This document shows positions 33,530-42,703 of a DNA stretch of 56,200 nt, piece after piece. How positions within the stretch are numbered: the stretch's first letter is position 1; the number at the start of each line of letters is the position of its first letter. Position numbers and translations under genes: made by a program. The stretch lies in the NCBI GenBank assembly GCA_947175425.1, contig CAMWMR010000017.1, positions 1 to 56,200 of the forward strand, given 5' to 3'. This DNA comes from an uncultured Porphyromonadaceae bacterium. GTDB lineage: Bacteria > Bacteroidota > Bacteroidia > Bacteroidales > Muribaculaceae. The notes beneath the pieces are model-generated. The model had not been told where the DNA came from and searched no databases. It saw nothing but the letters and a program-made list of their open reading frames with translations.

Positions 33530-36500
33530 TCAGCCGACGTACTTGGCATTGTACTCGAGCAAATTATAAACAGCATCGCAATGTTGCTCAAGTTCGGGCT
33601 GCAGTGTGGATGCGGCCACGCTGTCCAGCATGCGGAGGTCGGCATAACGGTCTTCGCCGTTTATAAACGTTTGCAAGGTTTTATCGGGAGCGGGAGAATC
33701 GACTTGCAGGCTCGGCTTGCAAGCGGGATTATTTCGATACAGCGACCAATATCCACACTTAACGGCATTACGTTCTTCGACAATAGAATAACCCATTCCT
33801 TTCCTTATACCGTGGTTGATACAGGGGCAATATGCAATTACAATCGACGGGCCGACATGCGCATCAGCCTCGGTAAAGGCTCGTATAGTCTGCGAGAAAT
33901 CGGCTCCAAGCGCTACCGACGCGACATAAACACCGGGATAAGTCATCATCATGCGCCCGAGGTCTTTTTTATATGTGCGCTTGCCGTCGGAGGAATATTT
34001 TGCCACGGCACCAAGCGGAGTCGCTTTGGAAGTCTGGCCGCCCGTATTGGAATAGCATTCGGTATCCATTACAAGAATATTAATGTCGATATTCTGAGCC
34101 AGCACATGATCCAGCCCGGCAAAACCTATATCGTAAGCCCAACCGTCGCCGCCTATAGCCCAAATGCTCTTCTTTACAAATAAATCGGCATTATCCAGCA
34201 TATAATCGGCACCCTTGGTTTGCGGATTGTCTCTCAGTGCTACTATAACTTTTTCGGAAGCGCTTGCCGATTGCGGGCCATTATCGCGACATTGCAGCCA
34301 GGTCTGCAACACATCTTTCACTTTTGCAGCGGTGGAGCTGTCGGCAACGGCAGCCTTTACAACTTCGACCAGTTGCTCGCGGCGGTGCGCAATCGCCACG
34401 GCAATTCCATAGCCGTACTCGGCATTATCTTCAAACAGCGAATTACCCCACGCAGGACCTCGGCCTTTGCCGTCGGTACAATACGCATTGCTCGGATAAT
34501 TTGCTCCCCAAATGGAAGAACAGCCGGTGGCATTGGCAATTATCATGCGTTCTCCCATTAGCTGGGTGAGAAGTTTTACGTAAGGAGTTTCGCCGCAACC
34601 CGCACAAGCACCCGAGAATTGCAGTAGCGGCTGTTGAAATTGCGATCCGTTCACGGAGTTGCGCGGCACAAGCGAATCCTTTATGCTTACATGGTTCAAG
34701 GCATAATCCAACAACGGAACTTGCTTGTCCAACTGGCTTGCCAATGGCATCATATCCAAGGCTTTGCCGACACATATGGTGGCACATGAACCGCAACCGG
34801 TGCAATCCTGCGGAAATACCTGGATGCGGAATTCAAGCCCGGCAAGCGACTTGCCATGCGCAGGAATCGTGGTAAAGTCGGCAGGAGCAGAACTCTTTTC
34901 TTTGGCGTCAAGCAAAAACGGTCGTATGGCCGCATGTGCGCACACAAGCGAGCACTCGGTGCACTGAACGCACTTTGTCGGATTCCATTGCGGTATAAAA
35001 TCGGCAATCGTACGTTTCTCGTATGCTGTTGTTCCCATAGGCATAGTGCCGTCGGGCGAGAATACCGATACAGGTAAGTCACCTCCTTTAAGCCGCTCGC
35101 ACGGTCGGGCAATCCTTTTCACAAAATCAGGAATGCCGTCCTCGCTTTGCACTTCGGCAGAATTACTGCTGCTCCAATCACTGTCATAGTCTATACTCAC
35201 AATAGCAGCTGCCGCATCCTGTATTGCGGCAAGATTATTGGCAACAACTTGTCCGCCCTCATGCTTATATAGCGTGCTTATGTAGGTTTCGAGCTGTTTT
35301 AAGGCTGTTTCAAACGGAATTATGTCCTGCAATTTAAAAAATACAGTCAACATTATCATGTTGATTCTCACGCCAAGACCGTGCCGCGATGCAATTGCAA
35401 ATGCATCTATGTTGTAGAAGCGTGCATGTTTGTCGGCGAGCTTACAGCGCAGACTCAAGGGCAGTTTTTCCTTCATCTCTTGAGCTATCCATGGCGAATT
35501 AAGCACAAAAACACCTCCTTCGCTCAAGTTGTCCACAAGGTCGAAACGGTTGACATAAGCACTCTTGTTACATGCTATATAGCCTGCATTTTCAATACTG
35601 TAGGCCTGCCTCACGGGCTTGTCGGCAAAACGCAACTGACTTATTGTAAAACCGCCCGACTTCTTTGCAGAGTATTCAAAATAGGCCTGGCTGTATAATC
35701 CGGCAGCATCGCCGATAATATGTGCGGCCACTCGTGTAGCCCCGACGGTGCCGTCCGACCCCATTCCATAGAATACGGCGGCAGTAACACCCGGTGCAGG
35801 GATTTCAAACGACGTATCAACGGATAGTGAGCGATGAGTAACATCATCCTCTATACCTACTGTAAATCCTTGCACAGGCTCGTTTGAGGTCAAATTGTCG
35901 AAAACAGCTTTTACCATTGCCGGATCGAAGTTCTTCGACCCGAGACCATACCGTCCTCCGATAACCTTGATATTGCGGCCGGACGCCTGAACAGCTGCGG
36001 CAACATCCATATAAAGCGGTTCACCCTGTGAGCCCGGCTCCTTAGTACGGTCAAGAACGGCTATGCGGCGGACACTCGCAGGAATGGCTTCCAGCAATGC
36101 TTCTGCCGAAAATGGACGGTAAAGACGAACTTTTACAGCTCCGAATTTGCCTCCGGATGCATTGAGAAAGTTAACAGTATCTTCAACTACAGCTGTTGAT
36201 GAACCTATGGAAACAATTATGTCGGTAGCATCCTCACACCCCGTATAATCGAAAAGTTTATATCGACGTCCTGTAAGATTCCCCACTTCGTCCATAGCCT
36301 TTTGCACAATTGCAGGGGACGCGTCATAATACTTATTGCGAGCTTCGGTATTTTGGAAATAAACGTCCCAGTTCTGCGCCGAGCCTCTCAAATCGGGGTG
36401 TTCGGGCGACATGGCACGCCGGCGAAAATCTTCCACGGCTTTTACCGGCAACAACGGCTTAAGTTCATCAAAAGACGCCACACTGATTGTAGAGGTTTCA

Positions 36501-37027
36501 TTACTTGTGCGCCAGCCGTCGAAAAAATGAAGCACGGGGACACGTCCCTCTATAGCCGCAATATGAGCCACAATAGCCAAATCGTGTGTTTCCTGTACCG
36601 AGGCCGAGGCAAGCATGGCAAAACCGGTTGCGCGACAAGCCATTACATCTTGATGATCGCCGAAAATACTCAGTGCATGCGTTGCAAGCGACCGACATCC
36701 CACATGAAAAACTCCCGGGAGCAATTCTCCTGCAATTTTATACATGTTTGGCAACATAAGCATAAGCCCTTGCGATGCCGTGAATGTGGTGGCGAGCGCG
36801 CCGGCTGCCAACGCACCGTGCGTGGCACCTGCTGCACCGAGTTCCGATTCCATTTCCTTTACCTGCATAGGTGCACCGAGGAGATTTCGAAGCCCGGCAA
36901 CATTCCATTTGTCGGCCGTCTCTCCCATCGAAGCAATAGGTGTGATAGGATAAATAGTTGCAACCTCGCTGAAAGCGTATGCTATATATGCGGCCGCCGT
37001 ACAGCCGTCCATGCTCTGTAGTTTCAT
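33530..37027 (-). CDS. nifJ: Pyruvate:ferredoxin (flavodoxin) oxidoreductase
   Basis: A 1165-residue single-chain enzyme that decarboxylates pyruvate to acetyl-CoA and passes electrons to ferredoxin or flavodoxin; oxygen-sensitive and typical of anaerobes. Domain order is standard: alpha part from residue 1 (DGCTAAAYIAYAFSEVATIYPITP), beta part, gamma part near 400-600, two 4Fe-4S clusters (CVQCTECSLVC near 685, CTGCGSCATIC near 741), then the thiamine-diphosphate domain with the third cluster (CAGCGETPY near 806, ATGCSSIWG). Length matches family norms (about 1170-1190). It stands alone behind a terminated leader. Confidence 0.98.
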   Translation of the reverse strand: MKLQSMDGCTAAAYIAYAFSEVATIYPITPIASMGETADKWNVAGLRNLLGAPMQVKEMESELGAAGATHGALAAGALATTFTASQGLMLMLPNMYKIAGELLPGVFHVGCRSLATHALSIFGDHQDVMACRATGFAMLASASVQETHDLAIVAHIAAIEGRVPVLHFFDGWRTSNETSTISVASFDELKPLLPVKAVEDFRRRAMSPEHPDLRGSAQNWDVYFQNTEARNKYYDASPAIVQKAMDEVGNLTGRRYKLFDYTGCEDATDIIVSIGSSTAVVEDTVNFLNASGGKFGAVKVRLYRPFSAEALLEAIPASVRRIAVLDRTKEPGSQGEPLYMDVAAAVQASGRNIKVIGGRYGLGSKNFDPAMVKAVFDNLTSNEPVQGFTVGIEDDVTHRSLSVDTSFEIPAPGVTAAVFYGMGSDGTVGATRVAAHIIGDAAGLYSQAYFEYSAKKSGGFTISQLRFADKPVRQAYSIENAGYIACNKSAYVNRFDLVDNLSEGGVFVLNSPWIAQEMKEKLPLSLRCKLADKHARFYNIDAFAIASRHGLGVRINMIMLTVFFKLQDIIPFETALKQLETYISTLYKHEGGQVVANNLAAIQDAAAAIVSIDYDSDWSSSNSAEVQSEDGIPDFVKRIARPCERLKGGDLPVSVFSPDGTMPMGTTAYEKRTIADFIPQWNPTKCVQCTECSLVCAHAAIRPFLLDAKEKSSAPADFTTIPAHGKSLAGLEFRIQVFPQDCTGCGSCATICVGKALDMMPLASQLDKQVPLLDYALNHVSIKDSLVPRNSVNGSQFQQPLLQFSGACAGCGETPYVKLLTQLMGERMIIANATGCSSIWGANYPSNAYCTDGKGRGPAWGNSLFEDNAEYGYGIAVAIAHRREQLVEVVKAAVADSSTAAKVKDVLQTWLQCRDNGPQSASASEKVIVALRDNPQTKGADYMLDNADLFVKKSIWAIGGDGWAYDIGFAGLDHVLAQNIDINILVMDTECYSNTGGQTSKATPLGAVAKYSSDGKRTYKKDLGRMMMTYPGVYVASVALGADFSQTIRAFTEADAHVGPSIVIAYCPCINHGIRKGMGYSIVEERNAVKCGYWSLYRNNPACKPSLQVDSPAPDKTLQTFINGEDRYADLRMLDSVAASTLQPELEQHCDAVYNLLEYNAKYVG

Positions 37028-37265
37028 CCGTTATTGAAGCTAAACATTAATATTTAATATATTAATGATTCCAACCTCGCTAAAGTTCAGATAACAAAAC
37101 AACCCACAAAAAATATATCACCAAATTTTGATGCAGTTACCTGAGTTTATTATGAACGAAACTAAACCAAAAAAGCATGTTTAATCATGTTCGCGCCACC
37201 GCCCCTACAGGGCTTATAAAGGCCATAAAAGTGAGGGTATTGCAGATATTCATCCGAATAGACAC
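37028..37265. other. Leader region upstream of nifJ
   Basis: About 240 bp between the leader terminator and nifJ with no gene. The minus strand is AT-rich with no other clear promoter box, so nifJ may depend on read-through of the terminator at 37266-37296 or on a promoter I cannot recognise. Confidence 0.45.
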
Positions 37266-37296
37266 AAAAAAAATTGATTGTCTCTCGACAACCAAT
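37266..37296 (-). terminator. Rho-independent terminator inside the nifJ leader
   Basis: On the minus strand a ten-pair stem with one G.U (37287-37296 with 37273-37282), tetraloop GAGA, then eight T. It lies about 32 nt after the predicted transcription start. Confidence 0.88.
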
Positions 37297-37328
37297 CTAA
37301 TTAACCTTAAATCTATACCATGAAAAAC
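37268..37328 (-). ncRNA. Putative short leader RNA before nifJ
   Basis: Promoter and terminator define a predicted RNA of about 60 nt on the minus strand. It contains AUG-GUA-UAG, too short to be a meaningful peptide. It may be an independent small RNA or an attenuator controlling nifJ, whose start is 240 nt further on. Confidence 0.5.
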
Positions 37329-37334
37329 ACAGTG

Positions 37335-37366
37335 CAAAGGTAAGGCCGTTTTAATTAACGTGCAAA
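37335..37366 (-). promoter_or_regulatory. Promoter of the nifJ leader RNA
   Basis: On the minus strand TTTG (37363-37366), 20 bp, then TACCTTTG (37335-37342). The start is expected near 37328. Confidence 0.82.
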
Positions 37367-37527
37367 TATTTTGAGACAAAAATCCACCTCATTAACAATT
37401 ATTACACATTCCGGCATTACAAAACACCCAAAATATTACCATGATTATGCAAAAACGACATCTTTGCTACCTTTTTGCCATTGACGCATCTGCAAAAGTG
37501 TACAATCCGACTCAGCGCTAAAACAAA

Positions 37528-37559
37528 TTTGCACCTTTGGCCATAAATGACTAATTTTG
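37528..37559 (+). promoter_or_regulatory. Promoter of the coiled-coil protein gene
   Basis: TTTG (37528-37531), 20 bp, then TAATTTTG (37552-37559). The start is expected near 37566, about 27 nt before the ATG. Confidence 0.8.
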
Positions 37560-37592
37560 CACATTAATAATTGAAAATTATTCTATATAAAT

Positions 37593-38537
37593 ATGAGCGA
37601 GGAAAAAAACACTCAGTCTACCGGTAAACAAGGTGCAGCCAAAGGTTTGCTCGTTGTCGGTATAGTTTTGCTTGCCCTTGTTGTGGGCGGTTTGATTTTC
37701 TGGGGCGTAAGCTCAAGCCGCAAAGCCGCCGCAGTGCAAGCCGAGCAGGAACAGTTGCTCCTTGACATGGCTCAGCGCGACCTGGAACGTGAATATCAAG
37801 ACCTTAACGATGAATTTGCTCAATTCGAGGATCAACGCCGTTTCATTACTGACGACTCGGTAAAACGTGAACTGAACGATAAATACGAAGCCGCCCGTCT
37901 ACAAGTGGAAAAACTGCAGCAGGAACTTGCTAACCAAAAGCGTAAAAGCGGTGCCGAAATTGCCAAGCTTCGCAACGAGATCAGCACACTTCGCGCCCTT
38001 TTGAAGCATTATGTAGAAGAAATCGACCGACTCAACAAGGAAAACGAGGCTCTCCGCTCGGAAAACAAAGAAATAAAGGAGCAGAACAGCCGTCTTAGCT
38101 CCCAGGTGAATGAAACACGCCGACGTAACGAAGTTTTGTCGGAACGCATGACTCTTGCCGAAAAACTTAATGTGACCGGACTCACCCTCACGGCTCTAAA
38201 CAAAAAAGGCAAAACGGAGAAAAAAGTTACCAAAGCTGTTCAGCTCATGGCAACTTTCACCATTCCTCAGAACAATTCCACCCCTGTCGGAGAAAAAACA
38301 ATTTACATGCGCATAATCTCTCCCTCGGGACAACTTCTCGGCAGTGCCGGCACGTTCCCCTTCGAAGGCGGCCAGGTGGAATTCACTGCCCGAAAGACAA
38401 TTGAATATGCTGGCGAGGAAATTGGAGGAATTGCAATTTACTACGATGTAAATACTCCTTTGATAGCGGGAGACTATACTGTTGAGTTATTTGCCGACAA
38501 CTTCCGACTTATTTCCAGGTCGTTCAATTTAAAATAA
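37593..38537 (+). CDS. Membrane-anchored coiled-coil protein
   Basis: A 314-residue protein: a short cytoplasmic N terminus, one transmembrane helix at about residues 17-38 (GLLVVGIVLLALVVGGLIFW), a long charged coiled coil at about 45-205 with heptad-like Leu and Glu/Lys spacing, and a beta-rich C-terminal domain at about 212-314 (QLMATFTIPQNNSTPVGEKT to RLISRSFNLK). This architecture is common among Bacteroidales proteins of unknown role. The soluble part is probably periplasmic. It is followed 18 bp later by the MgtC-like gene. Confidence 0.75.
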   Translation: MSEEKNTQSTGKQGAAKGLLVVGIVLLALVVGGLIFWGVSSSRKAAAVQAEQEQLLLDMAQRDLEREYQDLNDEFAQFEDQRRFITDDSVKRELNDKYEAARLQVEKLQQELANQKRKSGAEIAKLRNEISTLRALLKHYVEEIDRLNKENEALRSENKEIKEQNSRLSSQVNETRRRNEVLSERMTLAEKLNVTGLTLTALNKKGKTEKKVTKAVQLMATFTIPQNNSTPVGEKTIYMRIISPSGQLLGSAGTFPFEGGQVEFTARKTIEYAGEEIGGIAIYYDVNTPLIAGDYTVELFADNFRLISRSFNLK

Positions 38538-38555
38538 ATTACGCAAAGTCGCGTC

Positions 38556-39278
38556 ATGACCCTCTTCGAGGAAATATATTACGCTGTAAACTCAATAGAA
38601 GTCAACACTATAGGAGCCATATACAAACTGGTTCTGAGCATGCTGCTTGGTGCTGTTGTAGGTTATGAGCGTAAGCGCAAGGGACAAACGGCCGGCGTGC
38701 GGACTTTTTCCCTTATTTCCATGGGCGCGACACTGGCCATGCTGCTCTCTATTTACGTCCCGCAGGTATATATGGGACTGAAGAACGGCGACCCCGGACG
38801 AATCGCGGCACAGATTATCACGGGCATAGGCTTCCTCGGCGCAGGAGCAATTATACAGATGAAAGGCTCGGTTCGCGGCCTTACAACCGCTGCCGGCGTG
38901 TGGATGATAGCAATAATAGGAATGACGGTAGGACTGGGGCTTTATTTGCTTTCGATAGTTGCTTGCGGACTCATTTTATTTGTCCTCGTCCAGCTGGAAC
39001 GCATCGAGCAGCAGGTGAGCCGAGGCTCGGAAAGCAGAATCATCCGCATCCGAACAGCCGACATACTCACGGAAATATCCGACTATAAAGCCGTGCTGAG
39101 GCGTCACAACATTCATCTGAACAACTTTTTTGTGGACTACGATTACGAAAACAATGAAACGCGCCTCAACCTCATTGTTCTTGTCAGGGAAACGACCGAT
39201 TACATAAAGCTTTTCTCCCAGTTCGAGAAACTGCACCCCACAAAATCCATTACTCTCGCCAATCAACTGAGCTTTTAA
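38556..39278 (+). CDS. MgtC/SapB family membrane protein
   Basis: A 240-residue protein. The first 145 residues are the MgtC hydrophobic domain with five helices and the family motifs GAVVGYERKRKGQTAGVRTFSL, given here by its core GYERKRKGQ, plus TGIGFLGAGAII and GLTTAAGVW. The C-terminal 90 residues are a small alpha/beta domain (ILTEISDYKAVLRRHNI) as in other MgtC proteins. The family is tied to low-magnesium survival and to ATP synthase control in pathogens; in commensals the role is unclear. It sits six bases before an antiporter gene, which suggests shared ion homeostasis. Confidence 0.9.
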   Translation: MTLFEEIYYAVNSIEVNTIGAIYKLVLSMLLGAVVGYERKRKGQTAGVRTFSLISMGATLAMLLSIYVPQVYMGLKNGDPGRIAAQIITGIGFLGAGAIIQMKGSVRGLTTAAGVWMIAIIGMTVGLGLYLLSIVACGLILFVLVQLERIEQQVSRGSESRIIRIRTADILTEISDYKAVLRRHNIHLNNFFVDYDYENNETRLNLIVLVRETTDYIKLFSQFEKLHPTKSITLANQLSF

Positions 39279-39284
39279 CAACAC

Positions 39285-41486
39285 ATGAATATAGAGGGAC
39301 TCATCACCGACCTTGCGTTTATCCTCCTTTTGGGAGCTATTGTAACGGTGCTCTTCAAATGGATAAAACAACCGGTCGTATTGGGTTACATTGTAGCCGG
39401 ATTTCTGGCCAGCCCGCACTTCGAATATCTTCCAAGTGTCACCACCGAAGCCAACATCGATTTTTGGGCACAGATTGGTATTGTTGTACTGTTGTTCTCG
39501 CTCGGCCTTGAATTCAGTTTCCGCAAACTGCTGAATTCCGGAGGCTCGGCGGTTGTGACGGCGCTTATAATAGTATCGGGCATGATGTGTGCCGGTTTCG
39601 CCGTCGGCCATATGCTTGACTTCAACCGCATAAACAGCCTTTTCCTCGGCGGAATGCTTTCCATGTCGTCCACTACAATAATCATCAAGGCTTTCACCGA
39701 CATGGGACTGCGGCAAAAAAAATTCGCATCGCTTGTCCTTGCCGTACTTATTGTAGAAGACCTTTTTGCTGTATTGATGATGGTATTGCTTTCGTCCATA
39801 GCCATCAACAACAGCGTTGAGGGAACCGAATTGCTCTACAGCGTGTGCAAGCTCGGATTCTTCCTTCTCATATGGTTTCTTGTGGGCGTATACGTACTTC
39901 CGTCGCTGCTCAACCGCATCCGCAGATTTCTCAACAGCGAGACTCTGCTTGTCGTTGCCATGGGATTATGCCTCGGCATGGCGGTTTTCTCGGTATACTG
40001 CGGATTCTCCCTTGCGTTGGGAGCTTTTGTAATGGGTTCCATACTTGCCGGAACATCCTATGCCGAGCGAATCGAGCATGTGGTTACCCCTGTAAAGGAC
40101 CTTTTCGGCGCCGTATTCTTCATTTCCGTAGGCATGATGGTGCAGCCCGAAATCCTTGCAACCTACTGGCTGCCTATTCTGTTGCTGTCGCTGGTAGTTA
40201 TATCGGGTATGATAATATTCGGCACTTTCGGTATGCTTGTAACGGGGCAGACTCTTCGCGTTGCCATACAGTCGGGATTTTCGCTCACTCAGATTGGCGA
40301 GTTCGCATTCATCATCGCCACGCTCGGCATGTCGCTCGGCGTGTTGGACAACACTCTCTACCCCATTGTTGTGGCCGTATCGGTAATAACAACGTTCACA
40401 ACGCCCTACTTTATAAAAATGTCGCTCCCGTTCTACAATATACTTGAGCGACACCTGCCGCACAGGCTCAACTTCCTTATTAACCGCTATCACGACGATG
40501 CCGGGCGCAGCGAAGCCGAAGGTCGTCCATGGGGGCGCGTACTGAAACGCTACCTTTGGCGCACGCTGCTCTATTCGGTTGTTCTACTTGCTATTGAAAT
40601 TGTTTCGACAAACTATTTCACCCCATATCTGGAACGTATTGCAGGAAAATGGAGCCATATACTGGGTCTTGCCGCGACACTCGTGTTAATGTCGCCATTC
40701 CTCATGGCGCTGCTTACACCTGTAAATCCTGTCAAAGATGAAGTTTGCCGGGGTATAAACGCCCGCATCCCGCGCATTGTAATGACAATTTTCCGCGGAC
40801 TCATCGCATTGTTCTTCGTAACACGCACAATTGCCGATGTATATTCCACCCGTGCCGGCCTGTGCGTAGCCGCCGGTGTTGTGCTGCTGCTCGTTATGTT
40901 CGGTTCGCGACGATTACGCGAGAGCATGGGCAAAATTGAGCGCAAGTTCATGGACAACCTCAACGAGCGCGAACTTCGCCGCAGCGGCAAAAAGAACGCC
41001 GTGGTGAACGACCTCCACATGGCATATATGACCGTTGGCGACGGTGCCGAATTTGTTGGCGAGCGCCTCATGGATTCCAATCTGCGCCGGAACTACGGTG
41101 TAAACGTTGTGGGCATTCAGCGGGCAAACCGCTACATTCCCATTCCCGACGGACGCACCCGCATTTTCCCCGGCGATGTAATAAGCATTATAGGCACCGA
41201 CGAGCAACTCGAAAAGCTGTTGCCCGTTGTTGAAAAAGGTATTCCGGAAGGCGAACCGCAAATCGACCCGGCTCAGATTCGCCTTACAAGCCTGTTGCTC
41301 AGCGAAAATTCGCCACTCGTATCGCAGACGCCGCGTACATCGGCTCTGCGCGACACTTACGAAGCCCTTGTTGTTGCCGTCGACCGCGGCGACGAACACA
41401 TAGATTCACGACCCGACCTCGTTTTCCAACCCGGCGACATTGTGTGGCTCGTGGGAAATCCATCCAAACTTGCAAAACTCAAATAA
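39285..41486 (+). CDS. CPA2-type cation/proton antiporter with two RCK_C domains
   Basis: A 733-residue protein. Residues about 5-390 hold the 12-helix Na+/H+ exchanger domain (VLGYIVAGFLASPH, LFSLGLEFSFRKLL, FFISVGMM). A second membrane block of about four helices lies at 425-545. Two TrkA_C-type (RCK_C) domains follow, at about 580-655 and 660-733, each ending in a GD-[IV] turn (FPGDVISIIGT and FQPGDIVWLVGN). No NAD-binding RCK_N domain lies between them, unlike KefB/KefC. It probably exports K+ or Na+ in exchange for protons, gated by a small ligand. Confidence 0.88.
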   Translation: MNIEGLITDLAFILLLGAIVTVLFKWIKQPVVLGYIVAGFLASPHFEYLPSVTTEANIDFWAQIGIVVLLFSLGLEFSFRKLLNSGGSAVVTALIIVSGMMCAGFAVGHMLDFNRINSLFLGGMLSMSSTTIIIKAFTDMGLRQKKFASLVLAVLIVEDLFAVLMMVLLSSIAINNSVEGTELLYSVCKLGFFLLIWFLVGVYVLPSLLNRIRRFLNSETLLVVAMGLCLGMAVFSVYCGFSLALGAFVMGSILAGTSYAERIEHVVTPVKDLFGAVFFISVGMMVQPEILATYWLPILLLSLVVISGMIIFGTFGMLVTGQTLRVAIQSGFSLTQIGEFAFIIATLGMSLGVLDNTLYPIVVAVSVITTFTTPYFIKMSLPFYNILERHLPHRLNFLINRYHDDAGRSEAEGRPWGRVLKRYLWRTLLYSVVLLAIEIVSTNYFTPYLERIAGKWSHILGLAATLVLMSPFLMALLTPVNPVKDEVCRGINARIPRIVMTIFRGLIALFFVTRTIADVYSTRAGLCVAAGVVLLLVMFGSRRLRESMGKIERKFMDNLNERELRRSGKKNAVVNDLHMAYMTVGDGAEFVGERLMDSNLRRNYGVNVVGIQRANRYIPIPDGRTRIFPGDVISIIGTDEQLEKLLPVVEKGIPEGEPQIDPAQIRLTSLLLSENSPLVSQTPRTSALRDTYEALVVAVDRGDEHIDSRPDLVFQPGDIVWLVGNPSKLAKLK

Positions 41487-41498
41487 AACAACAATAAT

Positions 41499-42665
41499 AT
41501 GTCAAGCGGACGATATGACCGGCGAGGCGTCTCAGCCTCCAAAGAAGATGTACACAACGCTATCAAAAACATCAACAAAGGCCTTTTTCCCGGGGCTTTC
41601 TGTAAAATAGTTCCCGACTATCTGGGAGGCGACCCCGAGTGGTGCAACATAATGCATGCCGACGGTGCCGGCACAAAATCATCGCTCGCCTATGCCTACT
41701 GGAAGCGCACAGGCGACCTCAGCGTATGGAAAGGCATTGCTCAGGATGCGCTAATAATGAATATCGACGACCTGCTGTGTGTTGGCGCTACCGACAACAT
41801 ACTGCTCTCGTCCACAATAGGCCGCAACAAGCGTCTTGTCCCCGGCGAGGTTGTTTCGGCTATCATCAACGGTACCGAAGAATTGCTCGAAGAACTGCGC
41901 CGTCACAATGTAAACATCTACTCCACAGGCGGTGAAACTGCCGATGTGGGCGACCTCGTCCGCACTATTATTGTCGACAGCACCGTAACGTGCCGCATGC
42001 GACGCAGCGATGTCATAGACAACGCCAACATAGCCGCCGGCGATGTGATTGTCGGCCTTGCGTCCTATGGAGAAGCTGTTTACGAAAGCGGTTATAACGG
42101 AGGAATGGGCAGCAACGGTCTTACATCGGCTCGTCACGATGTTTTCCGTCACGAACTTGCTGCGGAATTCCCCGAAACCTACGACAACGGCATTGACGAA
42201 GACCTTGTGTACTGCGGAGGCAAAGATTTGGAAGACCCTGTGGAAGGAACCGATCTCAACGCCGGCCTGCTCGTACTCTCCCCCACCCGCACCTACGCTC
42301 CCGTTATAAAAGCCGTCCTCGAGGCCATGCGTCCCCAAATCCACGGCATGATTCACTGCTCGGGAGGCGCTCAGACAAAAGTAATGAACTTTGTAGAGGG
42401 AAAACATGTTGTAAAAGACAGCATGTTCGACGTGCCCCCGCTCTTTGAGCTGATACGCCGCCAGTCGGGTACCGACCCGCGCGAGATGTACCGTGTTTTC
42501 AACATGGGACACCGCATGGAAATATATTGTCCTGCCGAGGTTGCCTCGCAGATAATAGAAATATCCAAGAGCTTCGGTGTGGACGCCAAAATTATCGGTC
42601 ACGTAGAGGATGCCGCAGTAAAGAAGCTTACTCTGGTAACTCCTTACGGCACGTTTGAATATTGA
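41499..42665 (+). CDS. purM: Phosphoribosylformylglycinamidine cyclo-ligase
   Basis: A 388-residue AIR synthetase, fifth step of purine synthesis, closing the imidazole ring with ATP. Landmarks: HADGAGTKSSLAY near residue 53, DALIMNIDDLLCVGA near 86, GGETADVGDLVRT near 146, and a late HCSGGAQTKVMNFVEGK in place of the usual HITGGG. The sequence is of the Bacteroidota type, somewhat longer than the E. coli enzyme (345). It stands 12 bp after the antiporter; the connection is probably only one of packing. Confidence 0.93.
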   Translation: MSSGRYDRRGVSASKEDVHNAIKNINKGLFPGAFCKIVPDYLGGDPEWCNIMHADGAGTKSSLAYAYWKRTGDLSVWKGIAQDALIMNIDDLLCVGATDNILLSSTIGRNKRLVPGEVVSAIINGTEELLEELRRHNVNIYSTGGETADVGDLVRTIIVDSTVTCRMRRSDVIDNANIAAGDVIVGLASYGEAVYESGYNGGMGSNGLTSARHDVFRHELAAEFPETYDNGIDEDLVYCGGKDLEDPVEGTDLNAGLLVLSPTRTYAPVIKAVLEAMRPQIHGMIHCSGGAQTKVMNFVEGKHVVKDSMFDVPPLFELIRRQSGTDPREMYRVFNMGHRMEIYCPAEVASQIIEISKSFGVDAKIIGHVEDAAVKKLTLVTPYGTFEY

Positions 42666-42703
42666 CCGACGGCCCGGGCAGGGACCGTTCAATACAAAAC
42701 ATT

